A stretch of 64,000 nt of DNA from Girardinichthys multiradiatus (GCF_021462225.1 NC_061804.1:12282740-12346739), one strand, 5' to 3'; shown: positions 33,471-46,280, counted from the stretch's first letter. Made by a program: numbers and translations. Notes: generated from the letters alone by a model not told the origin.

Positions 33471-36400
33471 ATGTCATTCCTATTTGATTGGATTTATAAC
33501 GGTTTCAATAGCGTACTACAGTTTTTAGGTAAGTGCTGATTATAAAGCTAAGATTCTTGAAATATCTTTACAGCTTTGTATACCAACAAGAAGACAAAGT
33601 TTAAAAAGTGGCGTTTTCTTTCAGGGAAGCAAATGTTTGGAAAATAGTTACCTCTGACATTGAAGAGAGTTGAAAATTTGAGTTCTAGTTTTGGTGAGGC
33701 TGCTCAGTATATTGCAAATGTGTTGTTCTTTTAGTATCCCTGTACTCTGTATCAATCTAGCAAGGAACTGCTTGGACTGCAATAAAATATTTTCTGACTA
33801 TATAAGTGCTCTGTACTCAGGCTTGTTATGCCAGTAATTAACTTGGTGTTTGTTGTTCAATGTAGCAAAAATGTTTCATAATGCCAAGATGTTTTGGTAA
33901 AGTCATAGGAAATTACAAGTTTTATTCTTTCTTTGCCAAAACTGCGGATGTGTCGAGATTCAACTTTTTCAACAAATGTTGGGATTAAAATAATGTTTTT
34001 TATTTTTCCAGTATATCCAGTATCTGGATATTACAGCAGACAGAAAAACAACTGCACTGTTTGGTTAAATATATGAATCACAATTGATAATGTCAATGTA
34101 ACACTTACCAACGTTTATAAAAAAAATGTTAACATTGTGCAGCCCTACTTATAACAGATTAGCTTTACAGTTCAGGGTTTTAAATATTCACAAGTTGTCT
34201 GGTTCCTGGAAATCCATTTATGCTGAGTTGTTTGTTTATAGGTTTTGCCCAACATTTGGCTGAGGTTTGTTCATCTAAGAACAGCCTGTCTCTATGAAGT
34301 TTAAACACTTAAGTCACGCAGAGGAAATATTCTTTAGAAATGCAATGAGAGTTTTCTTTCCCCTCTATCTCCTTTTAAAATGGTAATAGATTCTAGATTG
34401 AGAGCTAGCAGGATGTCTCTTAAAGTGTACCAGTCGGTCGTCTCCCCAGAGTGCACTGTTCTAGTTTCAGTGTCAAAGCTACATGTAGCGATTGTTCCTG
34501 TTCTCCCAGTTTGACCGGCTTCACATAGCAACTGTGAGTAATGATGACGTTCAGCAGAGCTGACTCAGTTAGAAATCTTATAGATCCGCTGTGTTTCACT
34601 GCTGATTCAGACTTTTTATTCATAGAACTCAACATGAAAGTTGAGTGAGGAGTGGCCTCAGTGTGTACCTCTCATCCGGTTTCTTCAATCATTGTGCCCA
34701 TCTTAGGAAAGTGTCAAAAGTCTTTTCTCACGTAAACTCCAGAAACACAGAAGTCTCAACGTTTTAAAAACTTTACTCATCCCAGTGGAGGAAGGTGTGA
34801 AGCAGCAAACTCATTAGCACGCAGACATACTCTTTGCCAACTCTGTTGTCTCCAAAAATATCTGCTCAATTAGAAATCAGCTCTGACTAGTACAAAGAAC
34901 TGGCAGAAATGAGTCTCAATAAAACTTGGTCGGACATTTTCAGTTTTTGTTAGAAAACAGGTTTTATACAACTTCAATTTAAGTTGTAGCATCACATATC
35001 TGTTCCCCTCTTTACAAAACAGACAATATCCTAATATTGAATGTGCTTTTGCTTCTTTTTTGCTTTAGTTTCTAATTTTATAAAAGTGTTAACTTGAAAA
35101 TCTGAGACGTCTATGGTTCTAATTTTAGGACTGTACAAGAAATCCGGCAAGTTAGTTTTTCTTGGCCTGGACAATGCTGGCAAAACGACGCTACTGCACA
35201 TGCTCAAAGATGACAGATTGGGACAGCATGTGCCAACTTTACACCCAAGTGAGTTGTTGCCACCCTGTCACACATGCATGTCCACACGTGCACACTTGGC
35301 TATGTGAGGAAAGACTATCCATGCATATAATAAACTATAAGCAGCGGTGTGACTCTGGGTTGCAGCCTCAGTTGTAAATGTTTATTTTCCTCCTCCAGCA
35401 TCAGAGGAGCTGACGATTGCTGGCATGACGTTCACCACCTTTGACCTTGGAGGACATGCACAAGGTGTGTAAATGTCTCATATGATTGAGGTTTTCTTAA
35501 TTTGTATGGTAGCCAAAGAAACTCTGTTCTTTGAGTTACTTGATAACACAAGATAAGTTGATCAGTTAAAACGTGTGGTTTTTTTTATTGTTTATACAGC
35601 CCGGAGAGTGTGGAAAAACTACCTCCCTGCCATTAATGGTATCGTGTTCCTCGTGGATTGTGCAGACCATCCGAGATTGGCTGAATCAAAAACAGAACTT
35701 GATGTAAGTGTCTACTACTCTGAACATTTAAAGAATTCCTTGCATTATTATTAGCGATGGAATCCTTTACGAATAAAAGCGAAATAGTTTGGTTTTTCTG
35801 TCTCAGTTTGGGGGTTTTTGCACCTCCCAAACCACGAATCCTCTCTTCAGTAACCTGCTGAACGGGCAAAGTGAAGAGGTCAAGACAAAGGAGGCTACCG
35901 CTAGCATTGTTTCAGATCATTTGGGATTTTTTGTTACCTGTGATGAAGGCCGTAGGAATGTGTTACATAAAATGCTTCCGTCGGCAGGCACTAAGCAGCA
36001 TGTGTAGGAACGTGGCGCTGGATGGAAAGGTTCTGTTGGGAAAAACACATACTTTTAGTCATTTCTGAGCTCTTTGCATATAGGAAGCGGCAAGCACTCT
36101 GCTCCCCATTGTATTTCTTTCACCAAACTGGGGAGAGGCTTACCCAACTCCAAATTGTGCCCAGACCTGACTATGCTGTTTTTTTGTACCAGGTGTTTTT
36201 CAAGCCACAGTTTAACTGCAGCATGTAGCCATAAGTTGATGATAAAGAGAGAAGAGGTGGAGGATTCGCAAGGAGCAGGTCATATGGGTTCATATTTTGG
36301 CTGAACAGTAACCACTTTGCTTAATTCCCATTTCAGTATTGAACATGAGAGGCAGTTAAAGTGGTTACTTCAGGTTAAATCCTAAAAGCAAAAAAAGCTG

Positions 36401-39400
36401 TAGGATTCAGAATCACTTTGTGATCAGCTCACAGACATTTTGTATCTTGTGTGGATAACTCCTTCTGATTGGTCAAAACAGACAAGTTGGAGTCCTAAAC
36501 CTTTTTTATTGTCTTGAATTCCTATCAGAATAACCCATACATGTTTGTCATCCACATACAAAAATCCTTTCTGTTGACTGCATCATTGTATTTGACCTTC
36601 AAGAAAACATATTTTAGGTAAAATTTCAGGGTGAAACACCGATTGAAGTCAAACTGCTACAAAACTTTGCTTCCTGATTTACCGTCCAACGATGAAACCA
36701 AACTTTTACGTCAGGCTTTGACATTGACATCTCGAAACGTCTCATATATCAGTTTTTACATGACTGTCCATCCATTGTCTTCAGCTTATTTGAGATCGAG
36801 TCACAGGGATAATTGGTACAGGATGGAAACCCAGACATCCCTCTCCCAGACACCCTCATGATCGTTCTAGGGGATTCCAAAACATTTCCAGGCCAGACAG
36901 GATCTATAAGTCCCTTTGGAGAGTTTTGGGTGTTTCCCAGGGACTCCTCGTATTGGGAGGCGTCCAGGAGGCATCCCGCTCAGTGGACTCCTTTGGATGC
37001 TGAGAAGCAGGGACTCTACCTACAGCGCTCCGCAGATGACTGATGATGAGCTCCTCATCCTATCTTTAAAGCTGAGTCCAGCTCATTTCGGCCGCTTGTA
37101 TTCAGGATAAACACATTACATTATATGTCCTTGAGGGGGTCATAAAAAGTGAGAAATGTCATTTCTGGAGTGCTGGAAAAAGATGAGCTGGGCAGGAAAC
37201 CGTGAACCCAGAACCGTGAAGAATACTGGGGATTTTGTGAAACCACTCACCTCCATCAAATTTTTAATTACAATATTCAAGCTTATTTCCCATCTCGCTA
37301 ATTGCCTACATTATTTGATGTCAGATCCAACTTTCCACCCGTTTGATGAAACAAAATGCCACTCGTGAGTTCATTGTGAATAAGCAGCAACTTCTGGAAA
37401 ACATCAGATCTAGATTTCTATTGGAAAGTTTGTAAAAACTTATTTGTTGGACCTCTGTCTGACTTCACACATTAGATATATTGTCTTCAGTATGAAAACA
37501 GGGCAGTTTTTTGTGATTTGAAATAAAACCCAGAGAGAGTTTAATCAGATTGTTTTATCAGTCTGCTTTTGAAATCTGTTAGGATCCAAAAGTCTTAACT
37601 CACTCAACACTTCATCAACTTCCCTAGGCATTGATGACAGACGAGACCATCGGAAATGTGCCTATCTTAATCCTTGGCAACAAAATTGACAGGCCTGAAG
37701 CTGTGAGCGAGGAGAAACTGAGGGAATATTTTGGATTGTACGGACAGACGACAGGCAAGGTAAGTGAACTGAGCTCATCTGTTGGGAAAGAGCTTCTGTC
37801 TTTTTTAGGTTTAAAGAAACAAACGAAAATGTAAAATGACTCTCAAACACTGAGCTGTATAAAAGGTTAAAGGGTGAAATAAAGGACTGGATTGGACTTC
37901 CTTCTGTTAGCTGCCTTTAGTTACAAGTGACAAAATTCAGGGTGGAAAAATCCTACATCCAATCATTTGGTTCAATTCAGTTTGTTTATATTTAGAGACT
38001 TCTGTAAAGTACCGTATTTTCCGCACTATAAGGCGCACTTAAAAACCATTAATTGTCTCAAAAAATGACAGTGCGCCTTGTAATCCGGAGCGCCTTATAT
38101 ATGGATCAATTGGTTAATTGGTTGATCCATACTGGTTGTAAACGGCGCTCTGTCAAAATGTTTCAGTACGACTGGGAAACTACAAAGCCGCACCGCTTGC
38201 AGCATTACAGCTACCGTAGTCAGGCAGGGGTGTCGCCGAAGTAATAGCGGTAAACACCTGTACTGTGCTTACTCCTAGTCCAACACCACTTGTGTGTGTA
38301 TAACGACCCCAAAATTGCACCTTTCAAGAGACACGCTTACGATGCTGAGTTCAAACTCAGGGCTGTCAGTCGAACATGGGAATAGAGCAGCAGCGAGAGA
38401 ATTCAACAGTTAACGCTACTATATTGTGAATGTACTAACGTTTGATTTAGTGCATCAAACTGTTTCTTTTACGTGTTTACTGAATCAGGGAAAAGTTCCC
38501 TTTCACGTTTTAATTAACGTTTGATTTCAACTTCAACTTCATAGACTCCAATGCATTCCTAACGTGCGGTTGGCTCTATTCAATAGATTTCTATGTAGAG
38601 GAGACCTTACCATGAGAGTGAATGGAGTTATCAGAACGCTGGTTTGTAGTGTATTAATAAAGTTTGACTGACTGACTTATCTGATTGTTTTGTTGACATT
38701 CTCTTTAGCACAGCTCCATCTAGTGGATGCATAACGCAACCCCAGTCAAACGTTTGACTGCAGTAGCTTCTATTCTATGCGCCTTATAATCCGGTGCGCC
38801 CTATATATGAAAACAGTTCTAAAATAGGCCGTTCATTGAAGGTGCGCCTTATAATCCGGTGCGCCTTATAGTGCGGAAAATACGGTATATGTGAAAGTTA
38901 TATTTATAGTTAAATTCAGCCAAAAAAAGTAAACATTTTGGAAATTTAAGTTAGAGAAAATGTGAATTTTGTGGAAATCCTGCATCAAATCTGACATTAA
39001 ATTACAATTTCTCTTCCATTAGACTACTTTACACGTTACGCAACAATAGGTTGGTCTGGCTATGAATGACTATTAATAGGTGATAAGTGCAGTTATTAAC
39101 AAGGCTAGTAATTCTAATCATAATTACTGAGTCGGAGCTCCACCGGATTATCAGGAATTAATAGCCAACCAGCTCTCGTCTCTGTCGGGTATTGTTTTAT
39201 GAATACCTGCCTGGGGAGGTGTGGTATTATAGAACAATAGATGGAGGGAATTGGCGCTCTGACGTTTTCAAACAGCAGGCTGTTATCCCAACATGCGGAA
39301 CTGTGGTTAGCTATGACCTCTTCTCAGATTCTTTCTGCAGGATCTCAGCCAGCCAGTGTCAGGCGGCTAGTCTTATTTTCAGGCAGGGTCTGGTCACCAG

Positions 39401-39964
39401 ATACACAGACAGCGCAGACTTTACTTTGAATCAAAGGTTTTCTTCAAAGATGAGGTCTGTTACCCAGCCAGTGAGATCCAGATGTTCGCGTGCCTGTGCT
39501 CCCTGATGCAGCGGTTGATACCGGAAAAGAGTGAAATGCTGCTGCAGAGTTTTGTAGCTCTATGACTGATGGGCATTGAGCTGTGGAACTCCTTCCTGGA
39601 AGCCGTCATGAGAATGGGTTATTGCTGTGCATTATGGGATTCAGAGTTCTTTACCAGTCTCTGGTTATTGTTTCCTTCCATAGCTGGATCTAGGTGCGCC
39701 CAACTTTTGAATTGTTTTCTTTTTAGTTTAATTTAAATGATCAGGAACAAGTCATCATTTTCTGTTTGTTTTGTAAGAAAAGGGTCACATTAAAACCTTA
39801 TCACACAATCTATTTAAATAGGACTTTTTTTCCTCCTTTTCTCCCAGGGCAACGTTCCAATGAAGGAGCTGAACACAAGACCACTGGAGGTGTTCATGTG
39901 CAGCGTGTTGAAGAGGCAGGGCTACGGAGAGGGCTTTCGCTGGCTGTCCCAGTACATTGACTAG
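33471..39964 (+). CDS. sar1b: sar1b: COPII small GTPase SAR1, six coding exons
   Basis: SAR1 is the Arf-family GTPase that, once loaded with GTP by SEC12, inserts its N-terminal helix into the ER membrane and recruits SEC23-SEC24. Coding exons: 33471-33528, 35129-35248, 35399-35464, 35600-35703, 37628-37759, 39848-39964. All are GT-AG, phases agree, and the sum is 597 nt (198 residues plus TAG), exactly the family length. Visible parts: amphipathic start [13 protein letters not shown]-loop GLDNAGKT (32-39), switch I Thr56, DLGGH with catalytic His79, NKID (134-137), and C-terminal [16 protein letters not shown]. Residues are a mix of the SAR1A and SAR1B types (RPEA is B-like; WLSQYID and KSGK are A-like). 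The name sar1b rests mainly on linkage to sec24a. Human SAR1B loss causes chylomicron retention disease. Confidence 0.93.
33529..35128. other. sar1b intron 2
   Basis: AT-rich intron. Near 34080-34146, sequence ending TTGTGCAGCCCTA resembles the end of a hAT-type element but is too short to assign. The small frames in the intron are not conserved-looking. Confidence 0.35.
35704..36789. other. sar1b intron 4, first part
   Basis: No repeat or exon is recognised, although several short open frames occur. The next 330 bp are a LINE relic. Confidence 0.35.
36790..37115 (-). pseudogene. Heavily decayed LINE fragment
   Basis: Blocks such as CCAGACATCCCTCTCCCAGA, GGCGTCCAGGAGGCATCC and CATTTCGGCCGCTTGTATTC line up in order with the better-kept LINE copy at 61952-62300, here with many changes. 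The coding direction is minus. It lies in sar1b intron 4. Confidence 0.65.
38012..38885 (+). mobile_element. pogo/Tigger-like element with a transposase N-terminal relic
   Basis: The ends CCGTATTTTCCGCACTATAA and its reverse complement (TTATAGTGCGGAAAATACGG) form perfect inverted repeats, with TA on both sides (38010-38011 and 38886-38887). GTGCGCCTTATAATCCGG-like blocks repeat inside both ends. Near 38336-38410 the plus strand reads [10 protein letters not shown], then after a one-base slip [12 protein letters not shown], the DNA-binding start of pogo-class transposases. The rest of the gene is missing, so the element is non-autonomous. It lies in sar1b intron 5. Confidence 0.85.
38888..39847. 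other. sar1b intron 5, last part
   Basis: A GC-richer block at about 39120-39640 holds a 104-codon open frame (39192-39506) with no recognised similarity. No splice signals were found that would join it to sar1b in frame. It may be an unrecognised repeat. Confidence 0.3.
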
Positions 39965-41610
39965 AGCGGCCCAGCCCCGTAACCCACCCGCCATCATCAA
40001 CACTACCGCCTAGGGGGCGCCAAAACCAGCCACTCGAGATGCCCATCATTACCACCAGTACCATCATACTCAGCCCCATGTTCGGTTAATCAAGTCTGCC
40101 TCCGCCTCCAGAGAAACCAGTACGACTCGATCCCAATAGACTTTTATTGGTCGAACATTTGGTTCCGCACTTACTGCGTCCATACATGTTTGCGCACATT
40201 CATCATCGTCTCTTTTTCTTTTTTTCAAGAGAGTGCTCCACGGCAACGTGGTTTACGTTCAAATGATTGAATCTTTTCTATAATGTGTCTGTCATTTGCT
40301 GTCTTCTGTCCCTCCTCACCGCCATCTGTTGAGTGCAAGAAATTTAAATCTCTGTATGATTCTATTGGTAAACCAACTTCCTCCCCCCTTGTTCAACTTC
40401 TCTGGAGCAAGTGAGAGACGGCTATAGAGTTGTATACATAGCAGTACACTTTTTTTTTTACAGATAAAGAAGTTCATTCCACATTGTATTTAATCGCAGT
40501 GTTTTTGCTTTGTCCTGTTTTTTTTTTCTTCCTTTCTTTTCCCTCTCTTTGACATGGTTTGAGTAAACACAAGATGCAGCCACGTAAACAGCCCTCACCG
40601 TCACACATTTGGCTGTTTCACCAGTGTATATGAATGGAGCTGTGCATTTATCTTAGTGTATCATAAATTAGATCCATATCTTTTTGTGGAAGTTGACAGC
40701 TTTGTTTCAGGCTTCTGTTTTCTATGCAGGACAGATCTGAATGGATCCAAATAGTCAGTGGGCTCCCTTTTTAAAAAAAACAACCAGTGGGTGGTAAATC
40801 TGCTAAAGAGGGGGAACGATTTTTTAAAATCCTATTTAATGCATTAAATAGGAAATGATACTGGCTATAACTATGGCAACATCTGAAAACAAATTATGTA
40901 GATATCCCAATGGTCAGCTGATGCAAAGACAGATATTTAAAATTAAAACTTTGTAATAAATCAGCTGATCAGAACATGCCATAAGAGATGAGGGGAGGAA
41001 TTATTAGGCTATATTAGAAGTCATGCAACAAGTGAAACCATTTTATAGGCTGAATTTAGTGAACACAGCAGAGACAAGTTGACTGGCTTTGGACACCAAC
41101 AAAGGGACCAGATGTATATTAAATGTACACGAACATCGTACATGGATTTTCTATTTGAGGGGTATCCTTTGAAATATGTGCATTAACAGGAACTATTATG
41201 CATGCCTTGTTCTTTTTGATTATTTTTAAAAACCATTAACTCGATAAGAGGGAAGACGATGCCAAAATTATCAACTAGAGATGATTGTCATGTTTTGTTT
41301 TTTTAAGGAAACAATGGAAAATCTGTCCCTTTGTGTCTCTTTCATTCCCTCATGACTAAGTAATGAGCTGTTTCAACATGGATGGGACTTGCTGTTGTTT
41401 GCATCATTAAAAAATGTAATAAATGTTTGCAATGAATAATTGGCCGAATTAATCTAATATTTGTCCAATCCTGAGCAACAGAAAATGTTTTACAGTACCA
41501 AGATGTATATTTACATTGAATCTATCATTGTGGTATTGCTATGAGCACAATTTCTAAAATTAAAGCATCTATGGCAAACTTTTAGAATAAAGGATTATTT
41601 AGTAAATCAA
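39965..41610 (+). other. sar1b: sar1b 3' UTR
   Basis: Follows the TAG at 39962-39964. It includes T-rich tracts and several possible AATAAA signals. The end is set by the last one, at 41586-41591; an earlier signal at 41418-41423 could give a shorter transcript. Confidence 0.55.
41586..41591 (+). terminator. sar1b: Candidate polyadenylation signal AATAAA for sar1b
   Basis: A canonical hexamer 1.6 kb after the stop codon. A second AATAAA at 41418-41423 is an equally plausible proximal site. Confidence 0.4.
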
Positions 41611-41619
41611 AAAGTGATA

Positions 41620-42030
41620 AAATACACTGTTGTGGAAAGGTTTTTGATTTTATCTGTTTCAGATCTTTGTCACCAATTTTAATATTCAACACAGAACCGG
41701 AGTACATACAAAATGCAGCTTTCAAAGTATATAATTTATTAGGGAGAAAACGTCCAAACTAACTAGGCCCTATGTGGAAAAGTATTCACCTTCCCTCCCC
41801 TTCATCAATTAAATGACTAACCACACATGCAAAGCTGAGTTCAGTTTGACAACTTGTACCCAGCCCTGATTACTGGCAAATTCTAAATGAAAGAACCTGT
41901 CTGACAACAGGAAGTAGGTTTAAATACTCCAAACACTTGAGGGACAGAAAAGATTGGAAAAAGTAGGTGCACTGGAGAAACCTGATGCTTTTTTGTGTCT
42001 CAGTAACTTTCAGCGTTTTTCCCTCAATAA
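41620..42030. repeat. Possible decayed DNA-transposon relic
   Basis: Phrases such as TAGGCCCTATGTGGAAAAGT, TACCCAGCCCTGATTACTGG and AGAACCTGTCTGACAACAGG resemble a dispersed fish Tc1-related repeat. No ends or gene can be defined. Confidence 0.3.
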
Positions 42031-43762
42031 AAAAAATGACTTGAAATTTGCATTTTTAAAATACTTTCTGGTTTTCTTTGATATTCAAGTTTGTTTTGTG
42101 ATCTTAAACGGTGACGTGTGACAAAATAGCAACAACAGAAGAAATTTGTTATTGGGATAAAAAATGTTTGATTTTTCTTAAACTCAAAATCAAAAAGTTG
42201 ACTGAAAAAACAGAGTTTGAATTTCAATGGAAAAAAAAAACAATGCTTCAAATATATAATTAAAAGCCCCAATTTAACATTCCTGCCCAAGATAACAGTA
42301 TATAAATTTCTGTACTGTAGTGTAACAGCTTTTAAAATTTACTAATCTTGTATCAGAACAAAAAACTTTAACTATCTGAACAGAAAGCTTGTGTGATTTG
42401 AATTCTCTAAATGTAAAATGACACTCAAATAAAAGATAGTGGTTATCTGGTTGGACTGTTGTGCCATTTCGTTAATAGTGCATTTCATGTCCTGTTGTAC
42501 TATTAGAAAACATTTATTCTTAATCCAAAGCATCTGTAAAAATAGTGCTACATTTATAATCACATGAAGAAGAAATAAAATATATTCTTTTCCTGTAACT
42601 TATTGTAGTTAATTTCTGCGTTTTAATGATACATATGTGCGCTTGTTTTCTAATCTGAGAGCTGAAAGACTTATTTTAATCCATATGTGTGAGATTACAT
42701 AACTGCGTGTACGTTGAGGTGTGGAGTTATGTAATGCTACTTGGCTGAAGCAGTGCGCAATACTGCCACTAGGTGGTGCACAAAAACAGAGAAAAGACAT
42801 TGAGCATTGTCATTATAGGTGACGTAAATCATCTTTAGTACAAATAACAGCAGATTACTTTTACATAAGAAGACCTGGGCAGCTCAGAGGGTTAAATATC
42901 CCTAAAAATGTCCATACAATCAAAGGTGTACCGCTGTCTGAATGGATTATGTTAATTTCAGCTGGAAATGATGTCATGTTTTATTTTCTTCTCTCACTTT
43001 AATAAAAACATGGCGACTCAGACTGGGTAAAATCCTTTCTGATAACCTCAGGTTATGCTCTCTTAAGCAAGAAGCGCTAAACTTCCTACAGGAGTTATGC
43101 AACATCGTATATTTTTCAAGTTTTGTTTGATCATAGCTTTTTTTTTTCCAGACTAACACGGTACACTAAATTTATGAATAGTTTTTAGTGGACAGTTATC
43201 ACCTTATTGTTTTGTTTCTAGGTTTACTGAAAGAATAAATAAATAAATAAACCCCAGGAATTATTTTACGTAGCACAAAGGTTTAAGATACATTAAAATG
43301 CCATACGATAGTACAATTAAAGTCAAATTGTCTGGTATTTAGATCCTAATTAACTACGTTTTAAAGAATCTGTTAAATGTAACATTCAGAGCTATGGTTT
43401 AAATGACAGTTTTAGTAAAACAAAATGCTGATTCCTTTTGATAAATTTTCGAATTATGCTCATTATTTTTTAAATTAACTACCCATATACTTGAGCTGGG
43501 GCTCCCTCTACTGGACAAGGCAGCTTAGTGGTTTTCATAACTGGCAGGAAATCCAAACAGTTGTTATACTGGCTTTCCTGTCAAATCCTGTAACAGTTTT
43601 CAATGATAATGAATTATTATTCTAAGGTACATAAATGTTAAAGCTGATACAACAATAGTGCAGGTTGGATTTTATTTTTACTGTAAAAGCTGAAACACTT
43701 AACTTCTCTCAGAGCTGACAGGCCCTGCCATCCTTGAACATGGCATCAAAAGGGATTATATA
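42031..43762. other. Intergenic DNA before the second Tc1-like element
   Basis: AT-rich, with a short AATA repeat near 43235-43250. No gene or repeat family is recognised. The last two bases are the TA target. Confidence 0.4.
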
Positions 43763-45371
43763 CAGGTCCTTCTCAAAATATTAGCATATTGTGATAAAGT
43801 TCATTGTTTTCCATAATGTCATGATGAAAATTTAACATTCATATATTTTAGATTCATTGCACACTAACTGAAATATTTCAGGTCTTTTATTGTCTTAATA
43901 CGAATGATTTTGGCATACAGCTCATGAAAACCCAAAATTCTTATCTCACAAAATTAGCATATCATTAAAAGGGTCTCTAAACGAGCTATGAACCTAATCA
44001 TCTGAATCAACGAGTTAACTCTAAACACCTGCAAAAGATTCCTGAGGCCTTTAAAACTCCCAGCCTGGTTCATCACTCAAAACCCCAATCATGGGTAAGA
44101 ATGCCGACCTGACTGCTGTCCAGAAGGCCACTATTGACACCCTCAAGCAAGAGGGTAAGACACAGAAAGACATTTCTGAACGAATAGGCTGTTCCCAGAG
44201 TGCTGTATCAAGGCACCTCAGTGGGAAGTCTGTGGGAAGGAAAAAGTGTGGCAGAAAACGCTGCACAACGAGAAGAGGTGACCGGACCCTGAGGAAGATT
44301 GTGGAGAAGGGCCGATTCCAGACCTTGGGGGACCTGCGGAAGCCGTGGACTGAGTCTGGAGTAGAAACATCCAGAGCCACCGTGCACAGGCGTGTGCAGG
44401 AAATTGGCTACAGGTGCTGCATTCCCCAGGTCAAGCCACTTTTGAACCAGAAACAGCGGCAGAAGCGCCTGACCTGGGCTACAGAGAAGCAGCACTGGAC
44501 TGTTGCTCAGTGGTCCAAAGTACTTTTTTCGGATGAAAGCAAATTCTGCATGTCATTCGGAAATCAAGGTGCCAGAGTCTGGAGGAAGACTGGGGAGAAG
44601 GAAATGCCAAAATGCCAGAAGTCCAGTGTCAAGTACCCACAGTCAGTGATGGTCTGGGTGCCGTGTCAGCTGCTGGTGTTGGTCCACTGTGTTTTATCAA
44701 GGGCAGGGTCAATGCAGCTAGCTACCAGGAGATTTTGGAGCACTTCATGCTTCCATCTGCTGAAAAGCTTTATGGAGATGAAGATTTCATTTTTCAGCAC
44801 GACCTGGCACCTGCTCACAGTGCCAAAACCACTGGTAAATGGTTTACTGACCATGGTATCACTGTGCTCAATTGGCCTGCCAACTCTCCTGACCTGAACC
44901 CCATAGAGAATCTGTGGGATATTGTGAAGAGAACGTTGAGAGACTCAAGACCCAACACTCTGGATGAGCTAAAGGCCGCTATCGAAGCATCCTGGGCCTC
45001 CATAAGACCTCAGCAGTGCCACAGGCTGATTGCCTCCATGCCACGCCGCATTGAAGCAGTCATTTCTGCCAAAGGATTCCCGACCAAGTATTGAGTGCAT
45101 AACTGTACATGATTATTTGAAGGTTGACGTTTTTTGTATTAAAAACACTTTTCTTTTATTGGTCGGATGAAATATGCTAATTTTGTGAGATAGGAATTTT
45201 GGGTTTTCATGAGCTGTATGCCAAAATCATCCGTATTAAGACAATAAAAGACCTGAAATATTTCAGTTAGTGTGCAATAAATCTAAAATATATGAATGTT
45301 AAATTTTCATCATGACATTATGGAAAATAATGAACTTTATCACAATATGCTAATATTTTGAGAAGGACCTG
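43763..45371 (+). mobile_element. Tc1-like transposon, copy 2 (complete ends)
   Basis: A 1609-bp element with long inverted ends of about 200 bp, CAGGTCCTTCTCAAAATATT at the left and its reverse complement at the right, flanked by TA (43761-43762 and 45372-45373). Each end has outer and inner direct repeats. The two ends differ at only a few positions. It is the full-length reference for copy 1 at 808-2238. The gene inside carries one frameshift. Confidence 0.93.
44091..45094 (+). pseudogene. Tc1-like transposase with a one-base frameshift
   Basis: The frame runs from MGKNADLTAVQKATIDTLKQ through the helix-turn-helix and the SDESKFCMSFGNQG motif. The stretch GGTCTGGGTG at 44651-44660 then has one G fewer than copy 1, which breaks the frame. 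Downstream, in the shifted frame (44612-45094 open), the QHDLAPAHS and NPIENLW motifs are intact to the end FPTKY. All three catalytic acidic residues are thus present in the DNA but not in one reading frame. Confidence 0.92.
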
Positions 45372-45373
45372 TA

Positions 45374-46066
45374 TAAGGTTTTATATTTTATTGTTTCTGT
45401 ATACCTCATTGTTCAGATATATTCAGTCCTGCTATTTCCAGAAAGACAAACAAAGGAATAAACCAACAAAACAAAGCTTAATAATTGAGATCACAAATAC
45501 TTCTCTGAGTGCATGAAGGACATGTAGCAAAGAACAAAACACACTGGCAGCGCAGCCACATAAACAGGAAATACTTGGTTTGTCATCTTGCTTTCTTAGC
45601 TGAGATGAGCCAGATGAGCTTTCAGATAAGAGGACAGAATTTTTTTTGTCTTTGATTTAATTCTCATGATCGGACGTTGATATAGTTTTGAACAAAACCT
45701 TTATGTTTCATAATTATGTTCAGTTTGCCTTCATATGTTGCTTGTTTTGGCTAAATCAATAACATTCTATATGCCTGGTTCTTTAACCCCTGACTTTGCA
45801 AGTGTAATTTGAAAGATGATCGAACTTAAAGTAAACTTAAAGCAATAACAACAGTTGCGTAAATTTATAAAACACCTCCTTTAAACTCAGTTGATAGAAA
45901 TAGTACAAGGATGATGCAAAATCTTAACAGAGGAAATCAAGAAATAACAACTCATGGGACAACCTTTGCTGTACAATGTTTGGTTTTTAAATAAAGGCAA
46001 AAAAATTGTTTTCCTTTTTGTCTGTTCAATGTTGCACAAACCTGCTGTTTTAGTATTATGACCCAG
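45374..46066. other. Intergenic DNA
   Basis: Nothing recognised; AT-rich single-copy-looking sequence. Confidence 0.4.
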
Positions 46067-46160
46067 TACTTAGGGGCGGAGCTAAAGGGGGGTGCTGGGG
46101 AGGCACTGGGGGCATATATATATATATATATATATATATGTGCCCCCAGTGTTACTCTCA
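46067..46160. repeat. (TA)n inside a GC-rich inverted repeat
   Basis: CACTGGGGGCA precedes and TGCCCCCAGTG follows a run of about 20 TA units (46114-46139), making an 11-bp perfect stem with a TA loop. GGGGCGGAGCTAAAGGGGGG lies upstream. Confidence 0.8.
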
Positions 46161-46280
46161 TCTGTGGCCCCCTCGAGATCTCTCTCTCTCTCTCTCTCAG
46201 CAAAGTCCAAACTCAAACTAATTAAAACGTATCAATATTTTACTTGATCACTCAAGTGAAATATAGGACCATTATAGGAC

